Positions 36,852-45,848 of a stretch of DNA of 64,000 bases are shown one piece after another. Source of the DNA: Spirochaetota bacterium (GTDB taxonomy: Bacteria > Spirochaetota > Spirochaetia > Treponematales > Treponemataceae); contig JAEWSQ010000012.1 in the NCBI GenBank assembly GCA_023398165.1, positions 1-64,000 on the forward strand, written 5' to 3'. Position numbers and translations under genes: made by a program. The stretch's first letter is position 1. Each line of letters begins with the position of its first letter. A model generated the notes under the pieces. It saw nothing but the letters and a program-made list of their open reading frames with translations. It was not told the DNA's origin and did no database searches.

Positions 36852-39800
36852 TTAGAAATCTCTTTCGGAAAGATACTTGTACTCTTTGTACTGTCTCTTG
36901 GCTTTTTCAACTGCTTTATCGAGAAGAGCCTTTGCTCTGTCGGGATTTGCTGTTTTTAATGTCTTGAAACGCACTTCTTTGTACATGTAGTCTGCAAGAT
37001 TGTAATCGGGTTCTTTGCTGTCAAGCTGGAAGGGGTTTTTGCCCTGTTCAGTAAGGCGGGGATCGTAGCGGTATAACGGCCACAATCCGCATGAAACAGC
37101 TTCCTTCTGGTTCTGAAGACCGGAAGCCATATCAATACCGTGGTTAATACAATGACTGTATGCAATAACGATTGAAGGACCGTCATACGACTCTGCTTCT
37201 CTCATTGCCTTGATTACCTGGTTCATATTTGCACCCATAGCAACGCGTGCAACATACACATAACCGTAACTCATGGCAATCATGCCGAGGTCTTTTTTGC
37301 TTATTGTCTTACCGCCGGCTGCAAATTTTGCAACAGCGCCGATCGGTGTAGCCTTTGACATCTGTCCGCCAGTATTTGAGTAAAGCTCAGTATCAAGAAC
37401 AAGAATGTTTATATTTCGTCCGGAAGCAAGAGTATGATCCAAACCGCCGAAACCGATATCGTATGCCCATCCGTCACCGCCGATAACCCATACAGATCTC
37501 TTAATGAAGTGGTCTGTCAAAGAAGCAAGTTCTTTTGCAACAGGATCTTTATTTGAAGCAAGTTCCTTTTTCAGGTCTGCTACATAACCGCGCTGTGCAT
37601 CGATCGCTGCATCGTCTTCCTGCTTGTTATCAAGAATTTTATCCAATGTTGCAGCTGCAATGCCCTTTGCCTTGGCAGAAGCTGCTACCTCACGTGCATA
37701 CTGTGCAAGCTTGTCGCTTGTCATTCTCATACCGTATCCGAACTCCGCTGCATCTTCAAACAGAGAATTTGACCATGCCGGACCGCGTCCGTTTGCATCT
37801 TTAGCATATGGAGTTGAAGGGAGGTTACCTCCGTAAATAGACGAACAGCCGGTTGCATTTGCAATTACTGCACGGTCGCCGAACATCTGTGAAAGCAGTT
37901 TAACATACGGTGTTTCACCGCATCCGCCGCATGCACCGGAGAACTCAAATAGGGGTCTCTTCATTGCAAGACCTTTAGGAGTACCGAGGTTTAATGTTTT
38001 CGGATCAACTTCAGGCAGTGTTAAGAAGTAATTCCAATTTGCAACTTCGCGTGAACGAACTGTTTCAGTATAATCGGTAAGATTAATTGCCTTTCTTGAC
38101 GGATCAGCCTTGTTTTTGCCGGGACATACAGAAATACAAAGTCCGCAGCCTGTGCAGTCTTCGCCCGATATCTGGAGAGTAACTTTCACGCCTTCTTCAG
38201 CCTTCGGTTTAATATCAGCAGATTTGAATGATGCAGGAGCTTTTGAAAGATTAGCAGCTGTAACTTTCTTCATTCTTATACATGCATGGGGACATACTAC
38301 AGAGCACTGACCGCACTGAATGCAGGTCTCAGGATCCCATTCAGGAATGCGTTCTGCAATAGCTCTTTTCTCGTACTGTGTTGTAGCAGAGGGGAACGTA
38401 CCGTCTTCGGGAAGTTTGCTTACAGGCAGCTTGTCTCCTTCCTGAATAGCCATAGCACCGAGAACGTTCTTTACAAAGTCGTCATCAGATTTCATTGCAG
38501 GCTGCATGTGAAGGTTTCCTTCTGTCTTTGCCGGATACTTAACTTCTTCTACAGCAGCAAGCGCCATATCGATGGTTGCAACGTTTTTCTGTACGACGTC
38601 TGCACCTTTTTTACCGTATGATTTTTCGATGAATTTCTTCATGTACTCAACAGCGGTAGCCTCAGGAAGAACGCCTGAAATCTTGAAGTAGGCAGCCTGC
38701 ATAACAACGTTGATGCGGCTTCCCATTCCTGCCTTATCGGCAATCTTGAAAGCATCAATTACGTAAAACTTAAGTTTTTTATCAATAATTGTCTTCTGAA
38801 CTTCTACAGGTATATGACTCCAAACAGCAGAAGCATCGAAGGGACTGTTCAACAAGAATGTTGCACCTTTTTTTGCAGTTGCAAGCATATTATAAGTTTC
38901 CATATAAGTAAACTTGTGACATGCGACGAAGTCTGCACTGGTAATGAGGTATGGTCTGCGGATAGCGCCTTTTCCGAAGCGGAGGTGGGAAACAGTAAAA
39001 CCGCCGGATTTTTTTGAGTCATAGGAGAAATATGCCTGTGCATTGAGTTCAGGTTTTGCATCTCCGATGATTTTGATTGAGTTTTTGTTGGCACCAACAG
39101 TACCGTCAGAACCGAGACCGTAGAACATAGCCTCATTCATTCCTTCTTCTTCAAGAGTGAAAGATTCATCATACTCGAGGCTTGAACCTAAAACATCATC
39201 TTTAATACCGACGACGAATTTGTTCATTTTCTTGCCGCTCAGGTTGTCAAAAACAGCTTTAACCATGGTCGGGGTAAACTCTTTTGAACCCAAACCATAC
39301 CGGCCGCCGACTACAACAGGGATAGACCTCTTCATTTCGGCAAGGGCAGTAACAACATCTTCATAAAGCGGTTCACCGAGAGATCCCGGTTCTTTTGTTC
39401 TGTCAAGAACGGCAAGAGCTTTAACAGTAGACGGAATTGCGTTCACAAAAAGTTCAGCACTGAAGGGGCGGTAGAGTCTTACTTTAAGAATACCGAGTTT
39501 TTCACCCTCTTTGTTAAGGGCTTCAACGGTTTCTTCGCATGTTTCAGCACCTGAACCCATAATAATGATTACTTTTTCCGCATCTTTTGCTCCGTAGTAA
39601 TCAAACAGGTGATACTGTCGTCCGGTGAGTTTTGCGTAATTATCCATTTCTTTCTGAACAATAGCAGGCACAGCATTGTAGTACTTATTAACACCTTCGC
39701 GGCTCTGGAAGTATACGTCAGGATTCTGAGCAGTTCCGCGGATAACAGGATTTTCAGGAGTAAGACCGCGTGCACGATGGGCTCTTACCAGTTCGTCATC

Positions 39801-40388
39801 GATCATCTTCTGCATAACTTCGTAAGAAACTTCTTCTACTTTCTGAATTTCGTGTGATGTTCTAAAACCGTCAAAGATGTGCAGGAAAGGAACGCGAGAT
39901 TTAAGCGTTGCAGCGTGAGAAATTACTGCTAAATCCATAACTTCCTGTACGCTGTTAGAAGCAATCATTGCCCAGCCGGTCTGGCGGCATGCCATAACGT
40001 CCTGGTGATCGCCGAAAATTGAAAGTGAACTTGTAGCCAAAGCGCGTGCTGCAACATGGAATACTGTGCTTGTGAGCTCACCGGCAATTTTATACATATT
40101 CGGGATCATTAACAGAAGACCCTGTGAAGCAGTAAAAGTTGTGCTTAAAGCACCGGTTGTCAATGCACCGTGAACGGCACCGGCAGCACCGGCTTCAGAC
40201 TGCATTTCAACAACGTCAGGAACAGTTCCCCAAATATTTTTCTTACCTTTTGCTGAATACTCATCAGCAACCTCTCCCATCGGGCTTGAAGGAGTAATAG
40301 GATAAATAGAAATTACTTCGCTTAAAGCGTGGGCAACGTGACCGGCGGCTGTATTACCGTCAATCATTACCAGATTCTTGTCTGACAT
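36852..40388 (-). CDS. nifJ: Pyruvate:ferredoxin (flavodoxin) oxidoreductase
   Basis: 1178 residues, the single-chain homodimeric type. Domain I has the pyruvate loop YPITPSSPMGE. Two 4Fe-4S motifs (about residues 690 and 745) read CIQCGQCSVVCPHAC and CTGCGLCISVCPG. The TPP site reads GDGWAYDIGFGGLDHTLASG, and a further cluster ligand is in FSGACGGCGETPY. It oxidises pyruvate to acetyl-CoA, CO2 and reduced ferredoxin, the electron source for the hydrogenase cassette upstream. AAGGACGG precedes ATG. It has its own promoter, so it need not be cotranscribed with that cassette. Confidence 0.97.
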   Translation of the reverse strand: MSDKNLVMIDGNTAAGHVAHALSEVISIYPITPSSPMGEVADEYSAKGKKNIWGTVPDVVEMQSEAGAAGAVHGALTTGALSTTFTASQGLLLMIPNMYKIAGELTSTVFHVAARALATSSLSIFGDHQDVMACRQTGWAMIASNSVQEVMDLAVISHAATLKSRVPFLHIFDGFRTSHEIQKVEEVSYEVMQKMIDDELVRAHRARGLTPENPVIRGTAQNPDVYFQSREGVNKYYNAVPAIVQKEMDNYAKLTGRQYHLFDYYGAKDAEKVIIIMGSGAETCEETVEALNKEGEKLGILKVRLYRPFSAELFVNAIPSTVKALAVLDRTKEPGSLGEPLYEDVVTALAEMKRSIPVVVGGRYGLGSKEFTPTMVKAVFDNLSGKKMNKFVVGIKDDVLGSSLEYDESFTLEEEGMNEAMFYGLGSDGTVGANKNSIKIIGDAKPELNAQAYFSYDSKKSGGFTVSHLRFGKGAIRRPYLITSADFVACHKFTYMETYNMLATAKKGATFLLNSPFDASAVWSHIPVEVQKTIIDKKLKFYVIDAFKIADKAGMGSRINVVMQAAYFKISGVLPEATAVEYMKKFIEKSYGKKGADVVQKNVATIDMALAAVEEVKYPAKTEGNLHMQPAMKSDDDFVKNVLGAMAIQEGDKLPVSKLPEDGTFPSATTQYEKRAIAERIPEWDPETCIQCGQCSVVCPHACIRMKKVTAANLSKAPASFKSADIKPKAEEGVKVTLQISGEDCTGCGLCISVCPGKNKADPSRKAINLTDYTETVRSREVANWNYFLTLPEVDPKTLNLGTPKGLAMKRPLFEFSGACGGCGETPYVKLLSQMFGDRAVIANATGCSSIYGGNLPSTPYAKDANGRGPAWSNSLFEDAAEFGYGMRMTSDKLAQYAREVAASAKAKGIAAATLDKILDNKQEDDAAIDAQRGYVADLKKELASNKDPVAKELASLTDHFIKRSVWVIGGDGWAYDIGFGGLDHTLASGRNINILVLDTELYSNTGGQMSKATPIGAVAKFAAGGKTISKKDLGMIAMSYGYVYVARVAMGANMNQVIKAMREAESYDGPSIVIAYSHCINHGIDMASGLQNQKEAVSCGLWPLYRYDPRLTEQGKNPFQLDSKEPDYNLADYMYKEVRFKTLKTANPDRAKALLDKAVEKAKRQYKEYKYLSERDF

Positions 40389-40456
40389 AAGACCGTCCTT
40401 ATTTATTATATTACGAGAACCAATAGACAGCTCCCGCTAGTGTACCGTGTCTGCAT

Positions 40457-40485
40457 AGAATACTACTATAGATAACTTTTTTCAA
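40457..40485 (-). promoter_or_regulatory. Promoter of nifJ
   Basis: On the minus strand: -35 TTGAAA (40480-40485), 17-bp spacer, -10 TATTCT (40457-40462). The leader is about 65 bases. Confidence 0.6.
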
Positions 40486-40569
40486 GCATGAAGGCGCATA
40501 TAGGACAGGAAAGTGGATATTGGCAAGGAGACAGCACTTGATAAACAATACCTTTTTTATAAAAAGAAC

Positions 40570-40755
40570 TCAGAGAAAAGACATCCAGCTTCCTGATAAA
40601 ACATACCCAAGTTCCTTACTAAGTGTCAGCACCTTCCGTGTAAATGAGAACCAGCTCTGTACCGGGGCAGCCCTGCCTTTTGTAGTTTCATCCACAAACG
40701 CTCCATCTCCATTTTTACCCGCAGCACATAATGTTCCATCTGTTTTAACTGCCAA
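40570..40755 (-). pseudogene. Relic of an RCC1-repeat protein
   Basis: The minus-strand frame between the hydrogenase gene and nifJ reads AVKTDGTLCAAGKNGDGAF and on to TTKGRAAPVQ. This aligns without gaps to the RCC1 repeat ALKTDGTLWAWGxNxxGQLGDGTTxxRxxPVQ, with Cys for Trp and changed Gly residues in the LGDGTT stretch. Only one repeat is left, and the remaining frame (to SWMSFL) resembles nothing I know. It overlaps the last codons of the hydrogenase gene in another frame and has no ribosome site. The rest of this 356-base interval holds the nifJ promoter and nothing else I can see. Confidence 0.55.
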
Positions 40756-42190
40756 TATACTTCTTCAGCTGAATGGCTGCAATCTTCGGGTTTGTAATTA
40801 CAGAAGGACCTGCAATACAGCCTCCTTCACAGGACATAACCTCAATAAGATTCGGCGTATCAGCGGAAAGAGAAGCTGTACCCTCATTAATTTTTCCATA
40901 GAGCTCAAGCTGTTTCATACCGGTCTTTGTAAGACCATTAATAATACCGGCCTTCAGTTTCTCCGGGTGCTTCAGCCTTATTTTTACCGCTTCTGCCACA
41001 CCGCCAGAGACTGCAAAATTCCGGGCGGAAGGGGACGGCACAACCGGAGACGTAACCGCTTCCTGCTTTTCAAGCTCAATATTTTTCGCCACAAATAAAG
41101 CCCCTATTTCTTCTACTGATAATACATAATCAACAAAATCATCATCCATTCCCTCCCGGCGTTTTGCAAGGCAGGGTCCGATAAATACGCTGATGCATTC
41201 AGGATCTTCTTTTTTAACTAGTTCAGCGGTATAGTGCATCGGGCTCCTTGTATCCGATATACAGCTTATAAGAGAGGGAACATGTTTTTGTACAGCCCGT
41301 ACATACGCAGGACAGCACGATGTTGTCATCATTGTATCGCCTTTTTCCATGCGCTCCTCAAATTCGTGAGCTTCTTTATCGGCAGTAATGTCGGCTCCCT
41401 GTGCTACTTCCCGGACTTTGGTAAAACCCGCCGCAAGAAGTGCGCCTTCGAGCTGGCCGGGAGCGCTTCTAAACTGGGAGGCGACCGCAGGAGCATACAT
41501 AGCATGTACTTTTTTACCGGCCATGATGAGCTTTACAACATCCACAAGCTGGCTCTTATCCATCATCGCCCCGAAAGGACATTCTCTCATACAGTTTCCG
41601 CAGAAAATACAGGTATGATAATCAATTCTTTCCTTGCCGTTTTCATCCTTTGTTATAGCTCCGACAGGGCAGGCCTCTTCGCAGGGAACGGGAATCTTAA
41701 TTATTGCATGATACGGACAATTCTGCATACATAGTCCGCAGTTAATACACTTATCCTCATCTATAACTGCGCGCCCGCTCTTTATTTCGATAGCCTTTTT
41801 TGCACAGTTCATCATACAAGGCCGCGCCAGACAGGCCTGGCAGGCATTGGTGACCATATAATGTGTTTTTACACAAGCATTGCAGGCTTCATGGAGAACT
41901 GTCAGCATGGGCCATGTCGGTTTATCCCTCGTTAAAGCTTCTTTGACATAATCAGCTAATGTTTTTTCATCATCATAATCCTCGACGCTGCAGCCGAGCC
42001 GTGCAATAACGCGCTGCTGTAATAGTTCCCTGTCATGGTATATGCAGCAGCCCATCGGTTCCACCCCGCGCGGAGCCATTTCCCGCGGTATAAAGCGAAC
42101 ACCCTCTTCAAGTTTTCCTTCAAGCTGAAGTTTTGTTAACCGTATGAGTATTTCGCGTTTCATCTGCGATGCGTTATTATTCAGATTCAT
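40745..42190 (-). CDS. [FeFe]-hydrogenase catalytic-type subunit, hfsB-like
   Basis: 481 residues. The N-terminal third carries several 4Fe-4S sites (CINCGLCMQNCP and CIFCGNCMRECP, plus a Cys-rich stretch CEACNACVKT ... CQACLARPCMMNC). The H-cluster motifs are L1 TSCCPAY, L2 FIGPCLAKRRE and L3 SCEGGCIAGP. These differ from classic group A (TSCCPxW, MPCxxKxxE, MACxGGCxxGG), indicating a divergent group. All four H-cluster Cys positions are kept. The five-gene order resembles the hfs operon of Thermoanaerobacterium, where the homologue is needed for H2 formation. Confidence 0.88.
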   Translation of the reverse strand: MNLNNNASQMKREILIRLTKLQLEGKLEEGVRFIPREMAPRGVEPMGCCIYHDRELLQQRVIARLGCSVEDYDDEKTLADYVKEALTRDKPTWPMLTVLHEACNACVKTHYMVTNACQACLARPCMMNCAKKAIEIKSGRAVIDEDKCINCGLCMQNCPYHAIIKIPVPCEEACPVGAITKDENGKERIDYHTCIFCGNCMRECPFGAMMDKSQLVDVVKLIMAGKKVHAMYAPAVASQFRSAPGQLEGALLAAGFTKVREVAQGADITADKEAHEFEERMEKGDTMMTTSCCPAYVRAVQKHVPSLISCISDTRSPMHYTAELVKKEDPECISVFIGPCLAKRREGMDDDFVDYVLSVEEIGALFVAKNIELEKQEAVTSPVVPSPSARNFAVSGGVAEAVKIRLKHPEKLKAGIINGLTKTGMKQLELYGKINEGTASLSADTPNLIEVMSCEGGCIAGPSVITNPKIAAIQLKKYIGS

Positions 42191-42192
42191 AA

Positions 42193-42453
42193 TTATTCCT
42201 CTGCTATTTGCCGTATCTTGTCTATAACAGCAGAAAGCGTGGCTCCGCTAAATACTTCCCCGTTAACCAGAACAAAGGGTGCTTTCCCGTTTTGCGTTCT
42301 ACCGCATTTTTCAAGGCATGACACGCCGTTAATTTCTATATGCACCAATTTTTTCAAATCCTCAGGTAAAGATTCTTCCAGCATCATTATTTCTGATCCG
42401 CCCATAACGAAACAGGCTGTCCCCGTACAAATTGTTACCGTAACCTTCTTCAT
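42193..42453 (-). CDS. Thioredoxin-like [2Fe-2S] ferredoxin, hydrogenase-associated
   Basis: 86 residues from ATG at 42453 with GGAGG five bases upstream; the frame extends to 42486. Cys ligands are in CTGTAC (CX4C) and CLEKC (CX3C), the NuoE/HydC-type 2Fe-2S pattern. It ends 2 bp before the catalytic-type hydrogenase gene, so it is a likely electron-transfer partner of it. Confidence 0.82.
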   Translation of the reverse strand: MKKVTVTICTGTACFVMGGSEIMMLEESLPEDLKKLVHIEINGVSCLEKCGRTQNGKAPFVLVNGEVFSGATLSAVIDKIRQIAEE

Positions 42454-42491
42454 AAAACCTCCAAAAAACCTCAACAGCATGTGCATTGGTT

Positions 42492-43715
42492 TTATATATA
42501 TTGAATTTGAACCTGTTTTAAATACTTTTCCTGCAGCAGGGCGGCAGTCTTCTTAATAATGTTGCGCCGTATTTCAAGCTCCACCGGCATGTTCGGATCC
42601 TGATGAGCTTCGTTTATTTTTGTTCCGACAACAAACAGTATTCTATCACTGTTAAAGAACAAATCCGCAATATGCGATGCCGCATTTGAGCGTGAACTTT
42701 CAGCGCCTATCCCGCTTTCAAGAATCTGCGACACTGCACCCATGGTAATTATTCCCTCTGTAACAAGATCGGCACCTTCCATTACTGATTCCGGCGGAAT
42801 TTTCGGATCAAGATTTTTTATAGACACACTCACTTTTTTCCCGGTTTCTCTGGCGATTATATTTGCCGTTGTTCCCCCTGAAATAATTTTTCGTCCCGAA
42901 AAGGTATTGAACATTCTGGCAAGTTCCGCATCCCTCTCGGTATACAGAGGAGGACCGGTAAGAACAAGCAAATCACGGGGTTTTCTTGAGTATATTATAC
43001 CGCAGGTTATGTCGTCCTTTGCTTTATATGAATCTATCTGCAAAGCCTGATTAACCACTGCTTTAGCCAGTTCTCTTGCACTTATTTCAGGATCTTTATG
43101 CACTCTGTCCAGAATAAAAGATAAAACATTGTTATATCCCCATCCAAACGGATAATGACCTGTTCCCATACCGGCCTGAGTTACTCCGTCTGAAAAAAAC
43201 ACAAGTCTGTCATCAGGCAGAGCCTCATACTGTGAATACTGAACAACAGCCTCTTTTTTTGGGGCGGTTTTTTTATTCTTCCTTTCGATCGGCGTATATT
43301 CCTTTATCGGCTCAACAAAGGTCTGTTTCCTGATTAATATATAGGGAGGATTATCGTATTCAATAACTCTCACCATAGAGTTCGGCTCGATATCTACAAG
43401 GGTAAATGTAGCATAGCTGATTCCCCGTTCCTTGCATACAGGCAGCGTATTCATTATTATCCGGGCAGCCTTCTTTATGGGAATATCTGAGGCAATAAAC
43501 TTTGTAGCCATTGTTGCAGTTAACGTCGCTAGAACTCCGGCCTTTATTCCTGAACCGAGTCCGTCTGAAAGCGCCGTTATTACCCGTCCGTCGGAAGGAT
43601 TCTTTTGCGACAAAAAGACATCTCCCTGCGCTCCCTGTTTGTGTTTACAAACCTGAGCGTGTGCAACTTCAATAAAAGTACCGTTTGAACCGGTAAAAGA
43701 AGGAATCCCGTTCAT
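42492..43715 (-). CDS. SpoIIE/PP2C-type protein phosphatase in the hydrogenase cassette
   Basis: 407 residues. The PP2C/SpoIIE metal ligands are visible as ALSDGLGSG, FFSDGVTQ and DDITCG. The C-terminal half (about 270-407) is not recognised. The start overlaps the preceding sensory hydrogenase gene by ATGA. In hfs-type operons such a phosphatase lies between the sensory and catalytic hydrogenase genes. It would turn a redox or H2 signal into Ser/Thr dephosphorylation of an unseen partner, which is inference. Confidence 0.85.
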   Translation of the reverse strand: MNGIPSFTGSNGTFIEVAHAQVCKHKQGAQGDVFLSQKNPSDGRVITALSDGLGSGIKAGVLATLTATMATKFIASDIPIKKAARIIMNTLPVCKERGISYATFTLVDIEPNSMVRVIEYDNPPYILIRKQTFVEPIKEYTPIERKNKKTAPKKEAVVQYSQYEALPDDRLVFFSDGVTQAGMGTGHYPFGWGYNNVLSFILDRVHKDPEISARELAKAVVNQALQIDSYKAKDDITCGIIYSRKPRDLLVLTGPPLYTERDAELARMFNTFSGRKIISGGTTANIIARETGKKVSVSIKNLDPKIPPESVMEGADLVTEGIITMGAVSQILESGIGAESSRSNAASHIADLFFNSDRILFVVGTKINEAHQDPNMPVELEIRRNIIKKTAALLQEKYLKQVQIQYI

Positions 43716-45463
43716 TCTTCGCCGTCTCCGTCTTCCTCTGAAAAGGAGTCAATAATAGAATTTAATATAGACTCCGATTCTGCGGCATTTTCACCGAGGA
43801 GAAAGGCAATTTTCTGTACAACTGACAAATTTTTATCTATGACTTTTTTTGCCTGGCTGACAATTCTATGCCTTTGAATTTGAGGGGCTGTAATATCTTC
43901 AATTACCGCTCCTGCAGCTTCTTCTTTCTCAATCGCAAATACCGATACATGAAATATTTTTTTCCCTGAACGTACTTCCCGTTCAATAACATCAGGACCG
44001 TTTAGTGCAAGTACATCTGAAAAGAAGCGGTAAAAAGGAATAATTTTTGTCAGATCAGCACCTTCAAGGCCGGGTTTTGCTTCATACATGACTGTAATAT
44101 CTGAGCCCATTAAATGTGCAAAACTCTTATTGCATTCAACTATTTTCAAGGCGCGGTCTGCTATTACAACGCCTCCGGGAATTGCCCGTATTAGACCATT
44201 AGCCTTTTTCTGCGCCAGTTTCCGCATATACGATACACACATTGTTTTTTCCGCCCGGTTGTCAAGCATAGCCTCTGCAAACAGCCGGCAAGTATCATAG
44301 CCGCAGCTGGCACAGTTTAATTCATCTGTTCTGCTGTATTTTCCCACAGAACGGAGAGCAAAACGAATATCATCATCGCTGTGCTTCATCTTTTCCTGAA
44401 CAGTTACCGGAAGCGTACCCCGTAAATCACTCACCGAATTTAAAAGCTGTTCATCGAGGGTATCGGGGGCTGTTTCTGCATATTCCCCGATTCGTACATT
44501 TCTGATTGCTAATGAAGAATCAGCAGCCGACCCCGGTCCGTTTACACAGCCGCCTTCGCAGGCAAGAACCTCTATAAAAAGGGACTGCGAAAGATCTTCA
44601 TTCTTCAATCCCTCAAGAGCGCTTCGAATTTCTTCAATACCGGTTATTGATAGAGTTCTCACCTGTGCAAGAGAATCATACTTCCTGCAGGACTCAATCA
44701 TGCCCCCGCCGACCGGATAATACGTCCCCTTGCCTGCTCTAAAGGGAATAAAACCCTGTTCCTCCGGCAGAGAACGCAACGATGAAGGTGTAATTCCCTC
44801 GCTGTCGAACCACCTTCTAAGATCAATGAAAGTCAAAGCCGAGTCTATTGTCTTCCAAATATCAGCTTCCCTTTTTTTTGCTATGCACGGACCAATAAAA
44901 ACAACACCCGTATCTTCGCCGAAAGTTTGTTTTAAAAAACGTGAATGGGCAAGGAGCGGAGAAGAACAGTCTGTAATATAGTGTGCATAATCACCCATAA
45001 AATGCTTAATAAATTCAACACAAGACGGACAGGCAGAAGATATGAACAGTTTTTGACCGTCCTTATTCTTCGAAGCCTGTACAAGATCTTTTGCAATCTG
45101 CGCCGACACAAGATCTGCACCGATTGCGGTTTCCGACACGCCCCAAAAACCCAGTTTCTTCAGTGCGTATATAAGCTGTTCCTTTGTATATTCAGGAAAC
45201 TCGGATGCAAACGACGGAGCCAAAGAAGCTACAACACGCGGTTTAAGAGAGAAAAGCTGTTTTGTTTTCATCAGATCATCTCTCACATGTTTAGCCTTTG
45301 CAGGACAATGAATTACACAGCGTCCGCACATAATACACAGCTCGGGAATAACCATGGCATGTCCGTTTTCTACACGGATAGCTTTAACCGGACACTGCCT
45401 GATGCACTTATAACAGTCCTGACACTCTGTTTGTTCTGTAAAAATAGGATTGAGAATATTCAT
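43712..45463 (-). CDS. Sensory [FeFe]-hydrogenase-like protein with PAS domain (HydS/HfsD type)
   Basis: 583 residues. Two N-terminal 4Fe-4S clusters: C14-C17-C20-C24 and C43-C46-C49-C53. The hydrogenase core follows with L1 SSACPSC, L2 FIGPCIAKKRE and L3 ACEGGCVNGPG, the altered set of sensory hydrogenases. A further Cys motif, CASCGYDTC and a later Cys, precedes a PAS domain (about 430-540). Such proteins are described in termite-gut treponemes and Ruminococcus as H2 sensors. It overlaps the 2Fe-2S gene upstream and the phosphatase downstream by ATGA each. Confidence 0.9.
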   Translation of the reverse strand: MNILNPIFTEQTECQDCYKCIRQCPVKAIRVENGHAMVIPELCIMCGRCVIHCPAKAKHVRDDLMKTKQLFSLKPRVVASLAPSFASEFPEYTKEQLIYALKKLGFWGVSETAIGADLVSAQIAKDLVQASKNKDGQKLFISSACPSCVEFIKHFMGDYAHYITDCSSPLLAHSRFLKQTFGEDTGVVFIGPCIAKKREADIWKTIDSALTFIDLRRWFDSEGITPSSLRSLPEEQGFIPFRAGKGTYYPVGGGMIESCRKYDSLAQVRTLSITGIEEIRSALEGLKNEDLSQSLFIEVLACEGGCVNGPGSAADSSLAIRNVRIGEYAETAPDTLDEQLLNSVSDLRGTLPVTVQEKMKHSDDDIRFALRSVGKYSRTDELNCASCGYDTCRLFAEAMLDNRAEKTMCVSYMRKLAQKKANGLIRAIPGGVVIADRALKIVECNKSFAHLMGSDITVMYEAKPGLEGADLTKIIPFYRFFSDVLALNGPDVIEREVRSGKKIFHVSVFAIEKEEAAGAVIEDITAPQIQRHRIVSQAKKVIDKNLSVVQKIAFLLGENAAESESILNSIIDSFSEEDGDGEE

Positions 45464-45705
45464 CTTTCTACTCCCAGTTCATGCGCTAACAAATCCTCAA
45501 GCCCCTCAGGACTCACACAGGAAAATAACGTATCATTAATTCTGATATTAGGACCTTTCTTGCATTCACCCTCGCATAAACAGCCTTTTGTTGAAACAGA
45601 GGCCTCAAGATTATGTTTTTCAATAAAGGAGCTGATAATACCGGCATTAACCGAGTTTCCCCTGCTAAAGCATGAACTTCCCATACATACCGTAATTGTT
45701 GTCAT
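45460..45705 (-). CDS. Thioredoxin-like [2Fe-2S] protein, first gene of the hydrogenase cassette
   Basis: 81 residues from ATG at 45705 with GGGAGGA upstream; the frame extends to 45723. The 2Fe-2S ligands are in CMGSSC (CX4C) and CLCEGEC. It is a second, distinct copy of this small ferredoxin type in the operon. It overlaps the HydS-type gene by 4 bp, suggesting dedicated electron delivery to the sensory protein. Confidence 0.82.
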   Translation of the reverse strand: MTTITVCMGSSCFSRGNSVNAGIISSFIEKHNLEASVSTKGCLCEGECKKGPNIRINDTLFSCVSPEGLEDLLAHELGVER

Positions 45706-45737
45706 CAATCCTCCCGCGGGCATCTATCCCTTCTTAT

Positions 45738-45766
45738 AATCTATATATTTTTATCGATTAAGTCAA
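45738..45766 (-). promoter_or_regulatory. Promoter of the hydrogenase cassette
   Basis: On the minus strand: -35 TTGACT (45761-45766), 17-bp spacer, -10 TAGATT (45738-45743). Confidence 0.55.
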
Positions 45767-45813
45767 TCCGCAGATGCCCAGTGTAAAAAAACATAGCATG
45801 ATATAAAAAATAC

Positions 45814-45842
45814 TGGAAAAATGAAAAACATTGCCCTATACT
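45814..45842 (+). promoter_or_regulatory. Candidate promoter of the methyltransferase gene, leaderless arrangement
   Basis: -35 TGGAAA (45814-45819), 17-bp spacer and -10 TATACT (45837-45842), followed by six bases and ATG at 45849. There is no Shine-Dalgarno sequence. Confidence 0.45.
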
Positions 45843-45848
45843 TTGGCT

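Noticed and set aside
40520..41098. A 192-codon plus-strand ORF across the RCC1 relic and hydrogenase 3' end
   Set aside because: It is antisense to the well-supported hydrogenase gene, has no ribosome site and its product resembles nothing.
44945..45739. A 264-codon plus-strand ORF opposite the sensory hydrogenase gene
   Set aside because: It is the antisense shadow of a clear Fe-S/hydrogenase gene with low-complexity Lys/Arg/Cys content.
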